The translations under genes were made by a program, and so were the position numbers. Positions 61,869 through 64,000 of a stretch of DNA of 64,000 bases are shown one piece after another; the stretch's first letter is position 1; each line of letters opens with the position of its first letter. Below the pieces are notes generated by a model that saw only the letters and a list, made by a program, of their open reading frames with translations, ran no database searches and was not told the origin of the DNA. This DNA comes from Anaerolineaceae bacterium (GTDB taxonomy: Bacteria; Chloroflexota; Anaerolineae; Anaerolineales; Anaerolineaceae): contig JAJUGU010000002.1 in NCBI GenBank assembly GCA_029265815.1, positions 124,001 through 188,000 on the forward strand. The letters run 5' to 3'.

Positions 61869-64000
61869 TTACTTCATTAATTGTTCGACTCGCGTCTCAC
61901 CCGTGTTGTAATATTTGGCTTCAGGGTGGTGCAGAACGATCGCAGCGGTGGATTGTTCAGGCACGAGCTGGAAGGCAGCAGTGAGGCTCATTCCCAGTTC
62001 TTTTTCTGCGGGCAGCAGGTCGAACACACGTCGGTGATCAACCAGGTCAGGGATCGCAGGGTACCCCCAGGAGTAGCGCTTTCCCTGGCCATCGCCAAGC
62101 CCCAGTTCACGGCGAATATGGCGGTGGAGATACTCGGCAGCTGCTTCTGCTGTTTGTACAGCCAAGCCGTGAGTAAAATACGCTTCGGTGTAATTACTGG
62201 CGGCCTGCAGCTGATCAAACCGGTCAGTGGCTTTTTGCCCGACGGTGACCACCTGAAAAGCAGCAACATCCATGATCCCCGAATCGACCGATGCAAAATA
62301 ATCAGCCAGGCAAAGAAATTCGCCGGATGACTGGCGTGGAAAATGGAAGCGGGTTAATTCTTTTGGTGAACCCTGGTCTATTGAGGAGGGGTCAAAGATG
62401 ATCAGGTCGTCGCCATCCGACTGGGCTGGCCAGTAACCGTATACCCCCTGAGGATTCAACCAGCGTTCCTCGATTGCCTGCTTGCGCATGGCTGCCAATC
62501 GGATTTCAAATTCTCGGCTGAGCTTTTCCCACTCTTTGCCGTGGGCGTTCTTCGCCCCCCATGAAAGCCGGAAGAGTTCATTTTTTGCCAGGTGTTCGAA
62601 AACAATTTCGAGGGGCATGCTGCGAACCACACGGGCTCCCCAGGAGGGAACCTGTGGAATTTTTTCTGCAGGTTTGATCGCTGAGCGCCGCAGCGTTTTG
62701 CTGTCGTCTCCTTTGCCCTGATTCATTGAAAATTCAAACTCGGACTCTTTTACGATGCGGGATTTTATTTCTGCACGGGTTTCTTCTTGCGCGAGAGCGT
62801 CCATTGTCGCGAGCCCCTCGAAGGCATCCTTGCAGTAATAAACACCCGGGACATATATTGAGCCGTCTTCCGTACGCAGAATCCGCCGGCCAAAGCGCTG
62901 ATTGATGGCGGCGCCGCCAATCAAGACCGGGATTTCCAATCCACGGCGCTTGAGTTCATTTACAATCAGCGGCATTTGCTTGCTGGTGCTCACCAGCAAT
63001 GCACTTAACCCAATGGCGTCAGCTTTCTCTTCAATCGCCTTTGAGATGATCGTTTCTGCTGGCACCTGTTTTCCGAGGTCAATCACGGTGTATCCGTTGT
63101 TGGAAAGGATGGTTTTCACCAGGTTTTTCCCAATGTCATGAACATCGCCGTATACGGTAGCCAGCACTAGCTTCCCTTTGCTGACGCCTTCTTTGCGTTC
63201 GAGAAAATTCTCAAGGTATGAGACTGATTTTTTCATCACTTCGGCGGATTGGAGCACAAAAGGTAGTATTAATTCGCCGCTACCGAATTTGTCGCCCACT
63301 TCTTTCATTGCAGGCAGTAATACTCGATTGAGAATTTGAACAGCCCGATCGCTGCGTGTGCTGCCCAGGGTCGACTCTTCGAGCAGCATATCTATATCAG
63401 ATTCCAGACCTTCTTTGTAGCGGTGGATGATCTTCCACTGCAGACGCGCATCGGGCTTAAGCTGCCGCAGCTCCTCTTCCTGTGCGCTCTTGCGTACCTC
63501 TCCGGGGACGGCAGCCTGAAAATGCTCGATTAATCTGGGCAGTGCATCAGCCCGGCGATTGAAGATCAGATCTTCAGCGAGTTCTTTTTCTTCTGCGGAA
63601 ATATCTGCGTAAGGGGTGATCGCAGCAGGATTGACAATTGCCATATCCAACCCGGCCTGCACCGCGTGATGCAGCATGATGCTATTGATGATTCCACGTG
63701 CGTTAGGGGCCAGACCAAAAGAAACGTTGCTCACACCAAGAGAGGTAAGCACGCCAGGCAAGGTTTCTTTGATCAGGCGGATTCCGTTGAGTGTTTCGAC
63801 AGCAGAATTCAAGAATTCATCTGACCCTGTTGCCAGGGTAAAAGTAAGATCATCAAAAACCAGGTCTTGAGGGGAAAGCCTGTGTTCGTTAACTGCAATA
63901 TTGTAAATGCGTTTAGAGACTTCAAGTTTACGCTCTGCCGTCCTGGCCATGCCCTTTTCATCAATGGTGAGCACAATGACGGCTGCGTTGTACTTTCGTG
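61869..64000 (-). CDS. metH: cobalamin-dependent methionine synthase MetH, 5' part beyond window edge
   Basis: The frame runs open through the right edge, so about 710 C-terminal residues are seen; the GTG at 63974 is internal, not the start. Order: end of the methyl-THF (pterin) domain (VSNVSFGLAPNARG), the helical cap with MKEVGDKFGSGELILPFVLQ, the B12 domain with GDVHDIGKNLVKTILSNNGY (cobalt-binding His), and the AdoMet activation domain with YSWGYPAIPDLVDHRRVF and ending NTGETRVEQLMK. In the last motif Ile stands where many MetH have Cys (YPACPD). The reaction moves the methyl group from methyl-THF via B12 to homocysteine. Whether a Hcy-binding domain precedes cannot be seen; the downstream fusion gene carries one. 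Confidence 0.94.
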   Translation of the reverse strand, partial: RKYNAAVIVLTIDEKGMARTAERKLEVSKRIYNIAVNEHRLSPQDLVFDDLTFTLATGSDEFLNSAVETLNGIRLIKETLPGVLTSLGVSNVSFGLAPNARGIINSIMLHHAVQAGLDMAIVNPAAITPYADISAEEKELAEDLIFNRRADALPRLIEHFQAAVPGEVRKSAQEEELRQLKPDARLQWKIIHRYKEGLESDIDMLLEESTLGSTRSDRAVQILNRVLLPAMKEVGDKFGSGELILPFVLQSAEVMKKSVSYLENFLERKEGVSKGKLVLATVYGDVHDIGKNLVKTILSNNGYTVIDLGKQVPAETIISKAIEEKADAIGLSALLVSTSKQMPLIVNELKRRGLEIPVLIGGAAINQRFGRRILRTEDGSIYVPGVYYCKDAFEGLATMDALAQEETRAEIKSRIVKESEFEFSMNQGKGDDSKTLRRSAIKPAEKIPQVPSWGARVVRSMPLEIVFEHLAKNELFRLSWGAKNAHGKEWEKLSREFEIRLAAMRKQAIEERWLNPQGVYGYWPAQSDGDDLIIFDPSSIDQGSPKELTRFHFPRQSSGEFLCLADYFASVDSGIMDVAAFQVVTVGQKATDRFDQLQAASNYTEAYFTHGLAVQTAEAAAEYLHRHIRRELGLGDGQGKRYSWGYPAIPDLVDHRRVFDLLPAEKELGMSLTAAFQLVPEQSTAAIVLHHPEAKYYNTGETRVEQLMK

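Noticed and set aside
1-64000. CRISPR arrays, insertion sequences, prophage or toxin-antitoxin modules
   Set aside because: No regularly spaced repeats, transposase, integrase or phage structural genes, and no small toxin-antitoxin pair could be recognised.

Overview
The window looks like a stretch of chromosome from a Chloroflexota bacterium, most likely class Anaerolineae. I infer this from gene content, not from a marker-gene search. The pointers are many lipoproteins and membrane-anchored proteins with Pro/Thr 'PTPTPT' linkers, a DUF5679-type mini zinc ribbon, a tandem ThyX-like protein, a TrpB2-type tryptophan synthase beta chain under a T-box, a KimA-type potassium transporter, and a base composition near 50% GC. 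No prophage, insertion sequence, integron or CRISPR array is visible. It reads as core genome with a few decayed genes.

Layout. 1-2.5 kb: ATPase (cut by the left edge) and Bmp-type lipoprotein of a nucleoside-like ABC importer. 2.5-4.6 kb: a sugar/cation-type MFS transporter and trmD. 4.7-7.4 kb: two paralogous membrane-anchored TPR proteins. 7.4-9.5 kb: groES-groEL behind a promoter and a perfect CIRCE operator. 9.5-11.2 kb: a parvulin-type foldase lipoprotein and a surface protein. 11.3-13.6 kb: a degenerate DNA-methylase-like protein. 13.7-15.5 kb: trpB2 with its Trp T-box leader. 15.5-15.9 kb: remains of a SAM methyltransferase gene. 15.9-25.6 kb: mgtC-like, tandem thyX-like, ribF, then the translation/transcription operon nusA-ylxR-infB-rbfA-nrnA-truB (read right to left). 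25.7-30 kb: GH13 alpha-glucosidase, a malate/lactate-type dehydrogenase and two tandem paralogous lipoproteins. 30-36.5 kb: fhs, a 48-residue zinc-ribbon protein, kimA and an LtaS-like membrane phosphotransferase. 36.5-37.4 kb: a decayed propeller lipoprotein and tRNA-Leu(UAA). 37.4-41.7 kb: PHP phosphoesterase, LPG-synthase-like flippase-family protein and a polar amino-acid ABC importer. 41.8-48.8 kb: MBL hydrolase, two membrane proteins, gyrB, pirin and an M29 aminopeptidase. 48.9-55.5 kb: DUF3048 and propeller lipoproteins, a UbiA prenyltransferase and an exonuclease-DinG helicase. 55.6-58 kb: GH36 alpha-galactosidase. 58-64 kb: DUF4349 lipoprotein, YfcE-like phosphoesterase, a homocysteine methyltransferase-MTHFR fusion and metH (cut by the right edge).

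The genes point to a heterotroph living on sugars (GH13, GH36, MFS) and imported amino acids/nucleosides. It has a folate-linked C1 network (Fhs, MTHFR fusion, MetH, ThyX-like) and a surface rich in lipoproteins. RibF (FAD synthesis) lies directly upstream of the ThyX-like flavoprotein, and methionine regeneration enzymes are adjacent.

The most interesting signals are these. (1) Six genes have a sigma70-type -10 box only 6-8 nt from the start codon and no Shine-Dalgarno, suggesting leaderless mRNAs. (2) The two halves of the tandem ThyX-like protein have lost complementary parts of the signature motif. (3) A methylase-like protein keeps its SAM and zinc motifs but not the catalytic PP motif. 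(4) GyrB carries Asn at the position where D426N gives quinolone resistance in E. coli. (5) A terminator-like hairpin sits in the nusA leader. (6) Two gene relics can still be read.
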